Source: an uncultured Bacilli bacterium
Lineage (GTDB): Bacteria; Bacillota_I; Bacilli_A; RF39; UBA660
DNA: 34,373 nt
Direction: 5' to 3'
Assembly: GCA_947631045.1 (NCBI GenBank)
Contig: CANRJV010000012.1
Span: forward strand, 1 to 34,373
How positions within the stretch are numbered: position 1 is the stretch's first letter; each line of letters opens with the position of its first letter. The position numbers were made by a program, and so were the translations under genes. The notes beneath the pieces are model-generated. The model had not been told where the DNA came from. It worked only from the letters and a program-made list of their open reading frames with translations, and ran no database searches. Below are positions 1-9,815 of the stretch, piece after piece.

Positions 1-327
1 ACTAGAAATGATTGCAAGTGGTAGGCATACCTTAAATGCACAAAAAAAATAAATAACGAAACTAATTATAGTTTTGCTCCAGCATTCGCTTAATATAGCG
101 TAGGAGTATCTTATATATACTTTGCTTATAGAGTTATATAAGGTTCATGAAATATAAGATATATTGTTTTATTTGATTAGGGTAAAACAACGAATAATTT
201 TCTAATCTTGGCTATATAGAAAATGGGTTGGAGTTGTCTATATAGAGAAAATAAATTCCAACTAAACTTGTAGATATTGTTTCATAGATTATATTGGACA
301 CGAGTTCGACTCTCGTCTACTCCACCA
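1..327 (+). ncRNA. ssrA: tmRNA, 3' portion (5' end lies outside window)
   Basis: 3' end GGACACGAGTTCGACTCTCGTCTACTCCACCA (T-arm plus encoded CCA); upstream in-frame tag ...NNETNYSFAPAFA-stop (AAT AAC GAA ACT AAT TAT AGT TTT GCT CCA GCA TTC GCT TAA, 52-93) typical of proteolysis tags ending in hydrophobic Ala-rich residues. Confidence 0.85.
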
Positions 328-338
328 AATTAAAAATT

Positions 339-363
339 AACTCCACAAAAAGTGGAGTTTTAA
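339..363 (+). terminator. rho-independent terminator after tmRNA
   Basis: AACTCCAC-AAAAA-GTGGAGTT followed by TT-rich tail. Confidence 0.7.
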
Positions 364-418
364 AATAGATTAATCTTTTTTTGCCTTATAAATCAAAGAA
401 AAAGCCAATTAAATATGG

Positions 419-1093
419 CTATTTATTAAACATAGTTATTTTATCATTTTTATCAATTGTTAAAAGTGTAATATTATTAATTTTTTTCTTTTTCTCTTTT
501 AAATAATTATTTAACCAAGTCTTACTTTTATGAGCTTTTTTTAATTCCGATTCATTTAAAACTCCATCGACGATAATTAAATGGCTTAGAGTTTGCTTCG
601 AACATTTCTTTTGGAAACTATTTTTTAAATCAGTACTAGTAAGAGGTTGATTTTTTTCTTTTAAAAGAATTGATATGTCTCCGGAAGGCTCTAGAATGGC
701 AGTTCCTAGTTCATTAATATCAAAGCACCCTTTAAGACGACAATTTTCTAATACTTTGGCAACACTTAATTTGGCATCTTCTAAAGCATCATAATTGAAA
801 TTATCATTTTCAAATAAAACTAAAGGTTCACCATCGACAATTTCTTCAACTGTATGACTATGATAAGAAATAAGAGAAGTTATATAGCCAATAATTCCAA
901 AGACTACTAAAGCAATTATGCCATCATATAGAGGAGTATCTAAGCTAATAATGGAATCAGCCGCGATAGATCCAATTGTTATACTTAAGACATAATCGTA
1001 TAAAGTTAAATTTTTAATTTGTTTTTTGCCATTAATTTTCACAATTAAAAATAAAATAGCAAACATAACTAAAGCCCTTATTAAGATTTGCAT
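419..1093 (-). CDS. DUF421/YetF-like membrane protein
   Basis: 224 aa; N-terminal TM helices with GKKQIKNLTLYDYVLSITIGSIAAD motif followed by DUF421-type soluble domain. Confidence 0.8.
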   Translation of the reverse strand: MQILIRALVMFAILFLIVKINGKKQIKNLTLYDYVLSITIGSIAADSIISLDTPLYDGIIALVVFGIIGYITSLISYHSHTVEEIVDGEPLVLFENDNFNYDALEDAKLSVAKVLENCRLKGCFDINELGTAILEPSGDISILLKEKNQPLTSTDLKNSFQKKCSKQTLSHLIIVDGVLNESELKKAHKSKTWLNNYLKEKKKKINNITLLTIDKNDKITMFNK

Positions 1094-1207
1094 TTATATC
1101 ACCTAATTATAATATGGCCTATTTTCTCAAAATTATGATGTTTGTTAAAAAGTGATTGTTAATTTATTTAAATACTGATATACTAAAGGCGAAAGCGAGT
1201 AGTAAAA

Positions 1208-2098
1208 ATGAAAAAATTTTTTAAAATATTAGGAACAATTATTTTGGGTTTAATTTTATTTTTAGGAGTAACATCCTTATTAATTTTAATTCCTTTAAGA
1301 CATACTATAAATGAAAATACTATTAGAAATATGGTGTCATCTTTAGAAATTGAAAAAGAAGTGGAAAATAATCCGGAATTAAAAGAAAGTATCGAAGAGG
1401 CTTTAATGCCTATTTATGATATTACAAGAGAAGTAGGTCTTAGTGATGATGTTGTTTTAAAATTACTAGATACTCAAGAAGTAAAAGATTTAATTGGGGA
1501 TATTGGTAGTAATGTTTATAATGCCATTATAACAGGTGAAAAGCAAAAATTAATTAATGTTCAAAATATTGAAAGAATTATAAGTGAGGCTATTGATGAT
1601 ATAAATGCTTTAGATATATATGAAATTGATAATAAAACTAAAAATGAAATTATTGATTTTGTGAAAGAAGAGGTTAATGATTATGAAGATTTATTACCGG
1701 AAACGGATGTCGTTTTAGATGGCTTATCTGAAGAAGATGTAAAAACTTTAAATATAGTTCGCTTTGTTCTATCTGATGAATTAGTTTTAATAGTTAGTGT
1801 TATCTCTTTAGGAGCCTTACTTTTAATAATTCTTCTTAACTTAGCAAAATGGCATTGGATTAAAGTTTCTAGTGGTATAGTTTTAGGAAGTACAATATTA
1901 ATGATATTGGTAACATCTGTTATCTTAGGGGTAAATAATTATTATTTAGCCTCTGATTATTCTTATATTTCTGATTTTATTAGTGGGTATGTTAATTTAA
2001 ATTATCTTATATCAGGAATTACTTTCCTTGTAGCCATAATTATCTTAATTACTTATAGTATTGTTTTGAAAAAAATTACCAAAAGGGAAGAAGCATAA
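1208..2098 (+). CDS. membrane protein of unknown function
   Basis: 296 aa; N-terminal TM, long polar region, three C-terminal TM segments. Confidence 0.7.
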   Translation: MKKFFKILGTIILGLILFLGVTSLLILIPLRHTINENTIRNMVSSLEIEKEVENNPELKESIEEALMPIYDITREVGLSDDVVLKLLDTQEVKDLIGDIGSNVYNAIITGEKQKLINVQNIERIISEAIDDINALDIYEIDNKTKNEIIDFVKEEVNDYEDLLPETDVVLDGLSEEDVKTLNIVRFVLSDELVLIVSVISLGALLLIILLNLAKWHWIKVSSGIVLGSTILMILVTSVILGVNNYYLASDYSYISDFISGYVNLNYLISGITFLVAIIILITYSIVLKKITKREEA

Positions 2099-2149
2099 GT
2101 CTACTAGTCAAAGAATAATTTTTGATTTATAATTAAAGAGAGGTGGATT

Positions 2150-2521
2150 ATGAGAGAATTAAAATTAAAAAAATGTTTAAATTGTGGCGCGATGATTAAG
2201 GTAATTGAAGATTGTCATTGCGCTTGTAATTTTATTTGTTGTGATGAAAAAATGACTGATATAAAACCAAATACAGAGGAAGCTGCAGTTGAAAAACATC
2301 TTCCTACTTATGAGGTTAAAGGTGATAAAATTGAAGTACAAGTAAATCATGTTATGGACGCTGACCATTATATTGAATGGATTAGTTTTGTTTCTGAAGA
2401 GTGTGAAGAAACAATTTATTTAGAACCAGGTATGGATGCGAAAGCTGTATTCCCATATCAAAAAGGAACTTTATATTCTTATTGTAATAAACATGGTTTA
2501 TGGAGTGAGGCTGTTAAATAA
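2150..2521 (+). CDS. desulfoferrodoxin/superoxide reductase family protein
   Basis: SD AGAGAGGTGG; Cys-rich N-term CLNCG...CCDEKM, then EKHLPTYE, VNHVMDADHYIEW and CNKHGLW matching the His/Cys iron-site pattern of SOR. Confidence 0.85.
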   Translation: MRELKLKKCLNCGAMIKVIEDCHCACNFICCDEKMTDIKPNTEEAAVEKHLPTYEVKGDKIEVQVNHVMDADHYIEWISFVSEECEETIYLEPGMDAKAVFPYQKGTLYSYCNKHGLWSEAVK

Positions 2522-2559
2522 TTTGCCAAAATAAATATTTCATTATAAAATAGATTTAG

Positions 2560-3012
2560 GTGGTTAAGATGGGTAAAGTATATGATAAAGTATTAGAATT
2601 TAAAAATAAATATCCGGGTGGAATTTTCTGGCGCCTTAAAAAGCATTCTAAAGTGGTTGAGGATTACATAAATCCTGATGAAGAAGTACTATATGCTTTT
2701 TGTGCCCAAAAGAATGACAAATTTAGTGAGATATTTAATACTTTTGTTATAGTTCTTACCAATAAAAGAATTTTATTGGGACATAAAAGACTTACTTGGG
2801 GAAGTTTTCTTTATTCAATAACACCTGATTTATATAACGATATGGAAATTTATAAGGGCCTAATATGGGGTAAAGTAACAATCGATACTGTTAAAGAAGT
2901 AGTAGTTTTAACTAATATTTCAGTAAATGGATTAGATGAGATTGAAACAACTATTTCGGAGTTTATGATGAAAGAGAAAAAGAAGTATGGAGAGCCAAAA
3001 AAAGAAGATTAA
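2560..3012 (+). CDS. PH-like (bPH) domain protein, unknown function
   Basis: 150 aa; PDEEVLYAF...NTFVIVLTNKRILLG motif typical of bacterial PH-like domains; true start may be ATG at 2569. Confidence 0.6.
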   Translation: MVKMGKVYDKVLEFKNKYPGGIFWRLKKHSKVVEDYINPDEEVLYAFCAQKNDKFSEIFNTFVIVLTNKRILLGHKRLTWGSFLYSITPDLYNDMEIYKGLIWGKVTIDTVKEVVVLTNISVNGLDEIETTISEFMMKEKKKYGEPKKED

Positions 3013-4087
3013 ATTATATATATTTATTATTGTTTTAATCGGGTGCTTTGTTGTTTTTCTCATTTTTACTTTTAAACCTTATTCATATAATCGAAAATAT
3101 CAAGTTAATAAATATGAAATAGAGGAAATATATAATAAAGAAACAGGTTATTATACTTTTTTAATTCAAGATGACAAAACTATTTATTCATTTTTAATTA
3201 ATCATAAATATACTAAAAAAAGAGAACTTATCAATAATGTTTTAGAATATAAAGGAGAAGATGAAAAATGCCTTTTACCGGAAGGAAAAAATTTTCACTT
3301 TTATCCTTTATGTAAAAATGACGAGGGAGTATATACTTATAATTTAAGTAATTTAAAAATAGATAACTATAAATATAATAAAATAGCTAATTTAGATAAA
3401 TCATATGAAAAAATTGAACTTAATTATTTAAATGATAAAAGTTATTTAGTTTTTAATTATCGCGGTTTTTATTCTATAAATCCAAAAGAAAATAAAAATA
3501 TTAACTTATTTAATAATGATATTTATACTTTAAATTTAATCTATCAAAGTAAGGAATATGTTATTGTTCCGGATTATAATGAAACCCATTATTTTTCAAA
3601 AATTTATTTAATAAATGTTAAAAATGGTTCTTATGAAGAGATAAAATTAGAAACACCAATATCTTTTGACAGTGTCTTTTTAGGAGAATATAAAAATAAA
3701 GTTTATTTACTGGATAAAAAAGAAGAGAAAGAATATCAAATTAATTTAAGAACTAAAAAGATTGAAGAAACAGATTATCTAATATTAGAAAATAATAAAT
3801 TAGTGAAGAAAAGTTTTAAAGATATTGTGGTAAATAATTTAAACTTTTTACCAATTTCTTATCCAGAGTATAAATTACAAAATAATATTTTATATCAAGT
3901 TATTGAAGATAATTTAGTAAAAATATCGAATCTAGAAGTTAGCAAAATAATTAAAGTTGAAGATGATACCATCTATTATTTAGCTAAAGATAGTTTAATG
4001 ATGTACAATAATAAAGTAGGAGAAATTAAATTACTTAGTAGTTTTGAATGGAACTTTAATAATGATAATATTATTTATATTTTTTAA
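2987..4087 (+). CDS. membrane-anchored protein of unknown function
   Basis: 366 aa, single N-terminal TM; overlaps upstream gene by 26 bp. Confidence 0.65.
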   Translation: MESQKKKIKLYIFIIVLIGCFVVFLIFTFKPYSYNRKYQVNKYEIEEIYNKETGYYTFLIQDDKTIYSFLINHKYTKKRELINNVLEYKGEDEKCLLPEGKNFHFYPLCKNDEGVYTYNLSNLKIDNYKYNKIANLDKSYEKIELNYLNDKSYLVFNYRGFYSINPKENKNINLFNNDIYTLNLIYQSKEYVIVPDYNETHYFSKIYLINVKNGSYEEIKLETPISFDSVFLGEYKNKVYLLDKKEEKEYQINLRTKKIEETDYLILENNKLVKKSFKDIVVNNLNFLPISYPEYKLQNNILYQVIEDNLVKISNLEVSKIIKVEDDTIYYLAKDSLMMYNNKVGEIKLLSSFEWNFNNDNIIYIF

Positions 4088-4132
4088 ATAACATCTTAAT
4101 TTTTTTAACATACCTTATATTAGAGGTGTTAT

Positions 4133-4585
4133 ATGTTTGAAAGTTATAAATTAAGTAAAGGTGAAGATTTAGATAGTGTTGCTAAAAAATTTAATACAAG
4201 TGTTAAAGTCTTACAAGATTTAAATAATATTTATTTTTTAGATGGTTTAAGAGAAGATATGGAATTAATTGTTCCTGCAAGTAGCAAAGATTATTTTAAT
4301 TATTATACAGTAGAAACGGGCGATAGTCTTTACGCTATTGCGAGAAAGTATAATATTAATCCGGAGTTACTAGCTAGTATGAATGGACTTAATATGGATG
4401 ATTATATTTATCCTAATCAACAATTGTTAATTCCCAAGAATGGTTATTCTTATTATATAACAGCAGATGGTGATACTTTAGATGAAGTTATTAAAGTATT
4501 TAATAGTAATAAAGATAAATTTTTAAATGAAAATGGAACAATTTATTTAATGGCAGGTCAATTACTTGTTAATAAAAAGAACTAG
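4133..4585 (+). CDS. LysM-repeat protein
   Basis: three LysM-like repeats, best: YTVETGDSLYAIARKYNINPELLASMNGLNMDDYIYPNQQLLIP. Confidence 0.85.
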   Translation: MFESYKLSKGEDLDSVAKKFNTSVKVLQDLNNIYFLDGLREDMELIVPASSKDYFNYYTVETGDSLYAIARKYNINPELLASMNGLNMDDYIYPNQQLLIPKNGYSYYITADGDTLDEVIKVFNSNKDKFLNENGTIYLMAGQLLVNKKN

Positions 4586-4617
4586 GATATTTTATAAATT
4601 AAATCCTAGTTTTTTTC
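4580..4617. terminator. bidirectional rho-independent terminator
   Basis: AACTAGGAT...ATCCTAGTTTTTTT between convergent genes. Confidence 0.75.
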
Positions 4618-4840
4618 ATTTCATAATTGATTTTTTATAAGGTTTTCTTTCATCTGTTCTATAAAGAATATAGTCGGTACTAGTGTTATATAAATCCGCC
4701 AGTTTAACTAATATATCTTCAGTTAACATCGTTCTCCCAGTTTCAATATAACTATAGTTTCGTTGAGTTATGCCAATCTTTTTAGCCACTTCAGTTTGAT
4801 TTAAACCTAAATCTTCTCTTATTTCACGCATTCGATTCAT
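4616..4840 (-). CDS. XRE-family HTH regulator
   Basis: 74 aa; REIREDLGLNQTEVAKKIGITQRNYSYIETGRTMLTEDILVKLADLYNTSTDYIL; ends TDERKPYKK like the paralogue at 24650-25105. Confidence 0.85.
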   Translation of the reverse strand: MNRMREIREDLGLNQTEVAKKIGITQRNYSYIETGRTMLTEDILVKLADLYNTSTDYILYRTDERKPYKKSIMK

Positions 4841-4875
4841 TTTTTATTCACCAACACAATTAAATCATAGATAAA

Positions 4876-4918
4876 TTTTGTCTATTGATATTTAGACAAA
4901 AATGGTCTAAAATATAAT
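4876..4918. promoter_or_regulatory. putative operator/promoter between divergent XRE and exported-protein genes
   Basis: TTTTGTCTA-N8-TAGACAAAA inverted repeat (4876-4901), extra half-site GGTCTAAAA, and TATAAT -10 at 4913-4918. Confidence 0.55.
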
Positions 4919-4954
4919 TATGTTATATCATATAAAATACATAAGGAGGTAGCC

Positions 4955-6487
4955 ATGGTAGAAGATAAATATAATAATAAAAAGAAAACAATAATAGGAA
5001 TAATTATAGCAGGAGTATTTTTAATAGTCTTAGTTACAGGAGCAACATATGCCTTCTTTAGTATAAATGTAAGTAATGGTAGTACAAGTACAAATATAAA
5101 TGTCAATATGGGCAAATTAAATAATATTGCTATCAAAGGAACAGAAAATAATACTTTGCATATTAAAGTAAGTTCTGAAGATATGAAGTTAGCTAGTAAA
5201 GGAACAAGTTATTATGCTACAACAGATACAAGCAAAAATTACTTAAATGAAGGCGACGACCATGTAATAAATATTGCCAACTTATTAGTAGAAGGAGAAA
5301 TGACTCCCACTAATATATGTACAGCTAAATTAAAAGTCGAAATGGATGGCGAGTTAAAAGATGCTTTACAAGATGGTGATACCTTACTTCATATAGAAGG
5401 TGGAAGAAGTAAACATGATATAGATTTGAGTTTATTATTAGATGAATATCCCATAGAGTTTGTTGTAGATAAAAGCGAAAGCAAACCAATAAATGCCTCT
5501 TTAAAACTTATAAATAGAGATGCTGATCAAACATACATTGCCGGAAAGACCTTAAGTGTAACATTAACAATAGAAGGCTTAACATGCAAAGTGCAAAATC
5601 CAGATGATGCAGTAGAAAAGATATTAGCCAATTCAGAGCAATATTTAGAAAAAGCCGAAGAAGTATCATTGAGAGGAGATGTCCTTCGAAGATTTCAAGG
5701 TCAAGTGGAAAAAGATGAACAAGGTAATATAATAAATGATATAAATAATTATATCTGTTTTGAAACAACAGAAAAGGAAAAATGTTTAAAAGATACAGAT
5801 AAATATTTATATAGAATAATTGGAATAGATACATTAAATAATGAATTAAAAATAATAAAAAGAGAGGCATTAAATGATTTACAACAATGGGGCACACCAT
5901 ATCAAACATGGGAAACAAGCGATTTACAAAAAAAATTAAATGACACATTATATTTAAGTGAAGTTTCAAAAAGTTGGGCAGATTTAATACAGCTATATGA
6001 TTGGGAATATGGGGATATACCATATGGTGATAATTTAGGAACAGGAATTTTTGATGCAAATAATAATATAAACGGGCAACAAATGTATAAAAATGAACAA
6101 GCAATTTGGAAAACTAATAATAAAGTGAGTGCCAAAATAGGCTTGATTTATTTAAGTGATTATTGGTTATCGGGAGGAGATAATTTAAAATGTGTAAATA
6201 GTAATTTATGTATTGAATGTAAAAAAAGTTGGATGTACTTAAGTAATAATGATACAAAAGATTTAAGCACAACCAAACAAGACCCGCCTAGTTTTCGTGA
6301 ATGGACCGCTAGTACTCAAGACTCATACTGGTCTGCATGGGATATCTATACTATTGGCTCACCAGCCGGGTGTGGGCGTGTGGATTGTTTTGATTCTGTA
6401 CGTCCGGTCTTCTATCTTCAATCTGGTTTAAAATTATTGGGAGAAGGAAAATTATCTGATCCATATATAATCCAAGGTGTTGAATAA
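4955..6487 (+). CDS. exported surface protein: SipW-type signal/TasA-like N-terminal domain plus C-terminal variable display-like domain
   Basis: 510 aa; N-term KKKTIIGIIIAGVFLIVLVTGATYAFFS; C-terminal core RGDVLRRFQG..NDINNYICF..YLYRIIG shared with 25927-27342; ends SVRPVFYLQSGLKLLGEGKLSDPYII. Confidence 0.75.
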   Translation: MVEDKYNNKKKTIIGIIIAGVFLIVLVTGATYAFFSINVSNGSTSTNINVNMGKLNNIAIKGTENNTLHIKVSSEDMKLASKGTSYYATTDTSKNYLNEGDDHVINIANLLVEGEMTPTNICTAKLKVEMDGELKDALQDGDTLLHIEGGRSKHDIDLSLLLDEYPIEFVVDKSESKPINASLKLINRDADQTYIAGKTLSVTLTIEGLTCKVQNPDDAVEKILANSEQYLEKAEEVSLRGDVLRRFQGQVEKDEQGNIINDINNYICFETTEKEKCLKDTDKYLYRIIGIDTLNNELKIIKREALNDLQQWGTPYQTWETSDLQKKLNDTLYLSEVSKSWADLIQLYDWEYGDIPYGDNLGTGIFDANNNINGQQMYKNEQAIWKTNNKVSAKIGLIYLSDYWLSGGDNLKCVNSNLCIECKKSWMYLSNNDTKDLSTTKQDPPSFREWTASTQDSYWSAWDIYTIGSPAGCGRVDCFDSVRPVFYLQSGLKLLGEGKLSDPYIIQGVE

Positions 6488-6491
6488 TATT

Positions 6492-6519
6492 ACTTGAGAA
6501 TTAACTCTCAAGTTTTTCT
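6492..6519 (+). terminator. rho-independent terminator
   Basis: ACTTGAGA-ATTAAC-TCTCAAGT-TTTTC. Confidence 0.75.
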
Positions 6520-6628
6520 TTTTGTAAAATTGCATAAATTAAGGGTAAACTAATCTGTATGGTACTAGGGATTTATTTACATTTTATCTGGTTTTTGATA
6601 TGATATATATGAGTATAGGGGAATAGAT

Positions 6629-8236
6629 ATGATACTAAGAAGGCCTTATGCATTTTTAATTAAACATTTTAGATTAATTAACTTCTTACTCGCTATATTT
6701 GCAGGTTATATTGCTTATTTAACTTATAATATAGTGGCTTTTTTTAGTGAATATATTTCTAATGGATATACAGGTAATTTTTATGAAGGCTTTTATACTG
6801 AATACATACCTTTATCATTCTATGTTGGATTAATATTAATTTGTTTCCTTCTCTTATTATTGTGTGGTTTATTTTTATATAAGAAAAAAAATAATAAAGT
6901 ATATGTGGCAGCCCTTATATATTATATAGTAGCTTTTGCTTTAATAGCTATTGTTAAAAATGAAATGATTACAATGGAAAGCAATGTTATTACAGCGGAA
7001 GCAGCGCGGGCTTTTAGAGATATTTCTTTAATTGTAATAGTTCCTCAAGCAGTATTTTTGATCTTCTTTTTAATGTATGGTTTTGGGTTTAATTTTAGTA
7101 AGTTTAATTTTCAACAAGATTTAAGAGATTTACAAATAACTGAAGAAGATAGCGAAGAAGTAGAAATAACCATTAAAAAAGATAATGTCAAACTTCAAAG
7201 AAATTTTCGGAGATTTTTAAGAGAGTTTAGATATTATATTAAGGAAAATAAGTTTTTCTTTATTGTTATTTGCATTGCTTTAGTCGGATTAATTGGTTAT
7301 GGGATATATTTAACTCTTCCCGAAATTGTCGATTCTAAATATATTCAAGGAGAAACATTTAATTTTAAAAATTTAACTTATCGAATTGAAGATAGTATTA
7401 TTACTAATTTAGATTATAATGGTAATTACTTAAAAGACAATAAATATTATTTAGTTGTAAAATTATATGTTAAAAATAATTCAGTACTTTCTGAATCTTT
7501 GAATACCAATAATTTTCGTTTAGAGGTTGGAAGTGATTATTATTATCCTGTTACTGATAAAGGCAGTTATTTTATCGATTATGCTAAAAATTTTTCCGGA
7601 ACTGATTTGAAGAAAGAATCTGAAAATATCTTTTCTTTAATTTATGAAATTGGCGCTAAAGATGTAAAAAAAACTTACCGAATTAAAATTAATAATGGTT
7701 CAGCTTTCTCTGATAAAACTTGGATTGGGAAATTTAATTATGTTACAATTACCCCTGTTATTGTTGATAAAATTATGAGTGAAGGAGAATACGACGTAGG
7801 TAAAGAAATAAATTTTAGTAACTCATATTTAAAAAATACTACTTTTACGGTAACTGATTATAGTATTGAAAATAGATATTATTATACCTATAAACATTGT
7901 CTTAGACTAGATGAGTGTGAAACCTACCAAAATATGATAAATTTAGGATATAAATCTCAAGATAAAAGTTTATTAATATTAGGTTATAAGTTTGATTTAG
8001 ATAAAACAGTACCTTTTTATACTAATGCGGCAGATGTAACTACTTTTGCTTCAACATTTTTTAAAATAAGATACAGCTATGAAGATGAGGATGTTCTAGA
8101 AACAATAGAAAATGTTACACCCAATAGTGATAAATCAAAATTAGTTTTTGAAGTAAATAGAAAAGTAAGAGAAGCTAATCATTTGTGGCTATCAATAATT
8201 ATCCGTAACAAAGAATATTTAATTAAATTAAAATAA
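6629..8236 (+). CDS. multi-pass membrane protein of unknown function with large extracellular C-terminal region
   Basis: 535 aa; RRPYAFLIKHFRLINFLLA N-terminus, several TM helices, C-terminal beta-rich soluble region. Confidence 0.7.
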   Translation: MILRRPYAFLIKHFRLINFLLAIFAGYIAYLTYNIVAFFSEYISNGYTGNFYEGFYTEYIPLSFYVGLILICFLLLLLCGLFLYKKKNNKVYVAALIYYIVAFALIAIVKNEMITMESNVITAEAARAFRDISLIVIVPQAVFLIFFLMYGFGFNFSKFNFQQDLRDLQITEEDSEEVEITIKKDNVKLQRNFRRFLREFRYYIKENKFFFIVICIALVGLIGYGIYLTLPEIVDSKYIQGETFNFKNLTYRIEDSIITNLDYNGNYLKDNKYYLVVKLYVKNNSVLSESLNTNNFRLEVGSDYYYPVTDKGSYFIDYAKNFSGTDLKKESENIFSLIYEIGAKDVKKTYRIKINNGSAFSDKTWIGKFNYVTITPVIVDKIMSEGEYDVGKEINFSNSYLKNTTFTVTDYSIENRYYYTYKHCLRLDECETYQNMINLGYKSQDKSLLILGYKFDLDKTVPFYTNAADVTTFASTFFKIRYSYEDEDVLETIENVTPNSDKSKLVFEVNRKVREANHLWLSIIIRNKEYLIKLK

Positions 8237-8455
8237 TTAGTTTTTATCTTTAAATATTTCATCAGGAAGATCTTTATTTTGTAAAAGGTATTGATAATAA
8301 CTATTTAAAATTTTATTATAATTATCAATTTTTTTCTTTAAAAATTTCCATTTAAAATGTGAATATAATAGAAGTAATCTATTATATTTTTTTTCAATAG
8401 GTTTAATTAATTCTTGATATTCATCATATTTTTTCATACTTATCACTAGATTCAT
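8237..8455 (-). CDS. small hypothetical protein
   Basis: 72-aa ORF, Lys/Tyr-rich; no recognisable family; nothing overlapping on the other strand. Confidence 0.3.
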   Translation of the reverse strand: MNLVISMKKYDEYQELIKPIEKKYNRLLLLYSHFKWKFLKKKIDNYNKILNSYYQYLLQNKDLPDEIFKDKN

Positions 8456-8562
8456 TATACCATAAACAGGCTTTAATAGTTACCGGTATTACGTTTTTTG
8501 ACATTTGGTAAATTTAACCAATAAAATGACTAATAATTTATTTTGTTTGTGTTATAATTTTA

Positions 8563-9768
8563 ATGGTGGTTATTTTGGAAGAAAAATATATTAAATTAAT
8601 CTTGGAAAGATGTCTTTTATTAAAAAAAGATATACCTCTTTTTATAAGTTATCCTTTAATTATTCGAGATTTTGTTTTAAAATTAGTTAATCATGCTAAA
8701 AAAATGGGAATTAAAGATATTTATTTAGAAGAAAAAAATTCTTATGAAGTATATTATGTTTTAAAAAATTATAGTTTAAAAGAATTAGAAACTAGCCCTT
8801 TATTTGATGCTAAAATTTGGGATATATATGCTAAAAAGAAAGCTGCTTTTTTAATGTTAGAAAGTGAAATACCTAATTTAATGAATGGGATTGATTCTTT
8901 AAAATTAGCAAAATCAGCGGAATTAAAATTGGCTACAAAGCCTATTTATCGCCAAAAACAATTAAAAGGCCAAATTCCTTGGTGTATCGCTGCAGTTCCT
9001 AATTTAATTTGGGCACAAAAGTTATTTCCAAAAAGTAAGAAACCTTTAGAAGATCTATGGAATTATTTTTCTGATATCTGTATGTTTAATAAAGGTAATC
9101 CGAAAAATAATTGGGAAAAATATTTAAAGAGTCAAAAGAAAATGGAAGATAAATTAAATGATTTAAAAATTAGTAAGTTATATTATCATAATAAACTAGG
9201 GACTAATTTAGAAATAAGTTTATCTCCTAAGTCTTTATGGCGGAGTGCTTCTAGTGATAAGTGGCTCGTCAATATGCCTAGTTATGAAATATTTACGACC
9301 CCTATTTATGACAAAACTGAAGGGATAGTTTATAGTTCTAAACCTCTAATATATAATGGAAAAACAATTGATAAATTTTTTGTTAAATTTAAAGAAGGTA
9401 AAGTGGTATCTTTTAAAGCTGAGATAGGAAATGACACTTTAAAAGAAATAATTAATAGTGAAAAATTAATGACCTCTTTAGGAGAAGTGGCTCTAGTAGA
9501 TTATGATTCACCTATTTCCAACACAAAAATAGTCTTTGGCACAACTTTAATTGATGAAAATGCCGCTTGTCATATTGCTTTAGGTTGTGGTTTTAGTGAA
9601 TGTATTAAAGATGGAGATAAATTAAGTCGAACTGAGCTTAAAAAATTAGGAGTTAATACTGCTAAAAATCATGTTGATTTTATGATTGGTACTAAAGATC
9701 TAACTATTGAAGCTGATACTAAAGATGGTAGAATAACCATTATGAAAAATGGAAATTTGATTATTTAA
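8563..9768 (+). CDS. aminopeptidase, M29 family (aminopeptidase T/AmpS-like)
   Basis: NMPSYEIFTTP, SLGEVALVDYDSPI, ENAACHIALGCGF, NHVDFMIG motifs carrying the M29 metal ligands. Confidence 0.88.
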   Translation: MVVILEEKYIKLILERCLLLKKDIPLFISYPLIIRDFVLKLVNHAKKMGIKDIYLEEKNSYEVYYVLKNYSLKELETSPLFDAKIWDIYAKKKAAFLMLESEIPNLMNGIDSLKLAKSAELKLATKPIYRQKQLKGQIPWCIAAVPNLIWAQKLFPKSKKPLEDLWNYFSDICMFNKGNPKNNWEKYLKSQKKMEDKLNDLKISKLYYHNKLGTNLEISLSPKSLWRSASSDKWLVNMPSYEIFTTPIYDKTEGIVYSSKPLIYNGKTIDKFFVKFKEGKVVSFKAEIGNDTLKEIINSEKLMTSLGEVALVDYDSPISNTKIVFGTTLIDENAACHIALGCGFSECIKDGDKLSRTELKKLGVNTAKNHVDFMIGTKDLTIEADTKDGRITIMKNGNLII

Positions 9769-9780
9769 AAGTAAATTCAA

Positions 9781-9815
9781 AAAATCTAATAAGTTATTAC
9801 CTATTAGATTTTTTC
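9781..9815. terminator. bidirectional terminator between convergent genes
   Basis: AAATCTAATA...TATTAGATTTTTT. Confidence 0.65.

Noticed and set aside
2177-2368. 63-aa minus-strand ORF
   Set aside because: Entirely antisense to the desulfoferrodoxin gene.
5508-6104. 198-aa minus-strand ORF
   Set aside because: Fully antisense to the exported protein 4955-6487; His/Leu/Tyr-rich composition typical of antisense reading of an A-rich gene.
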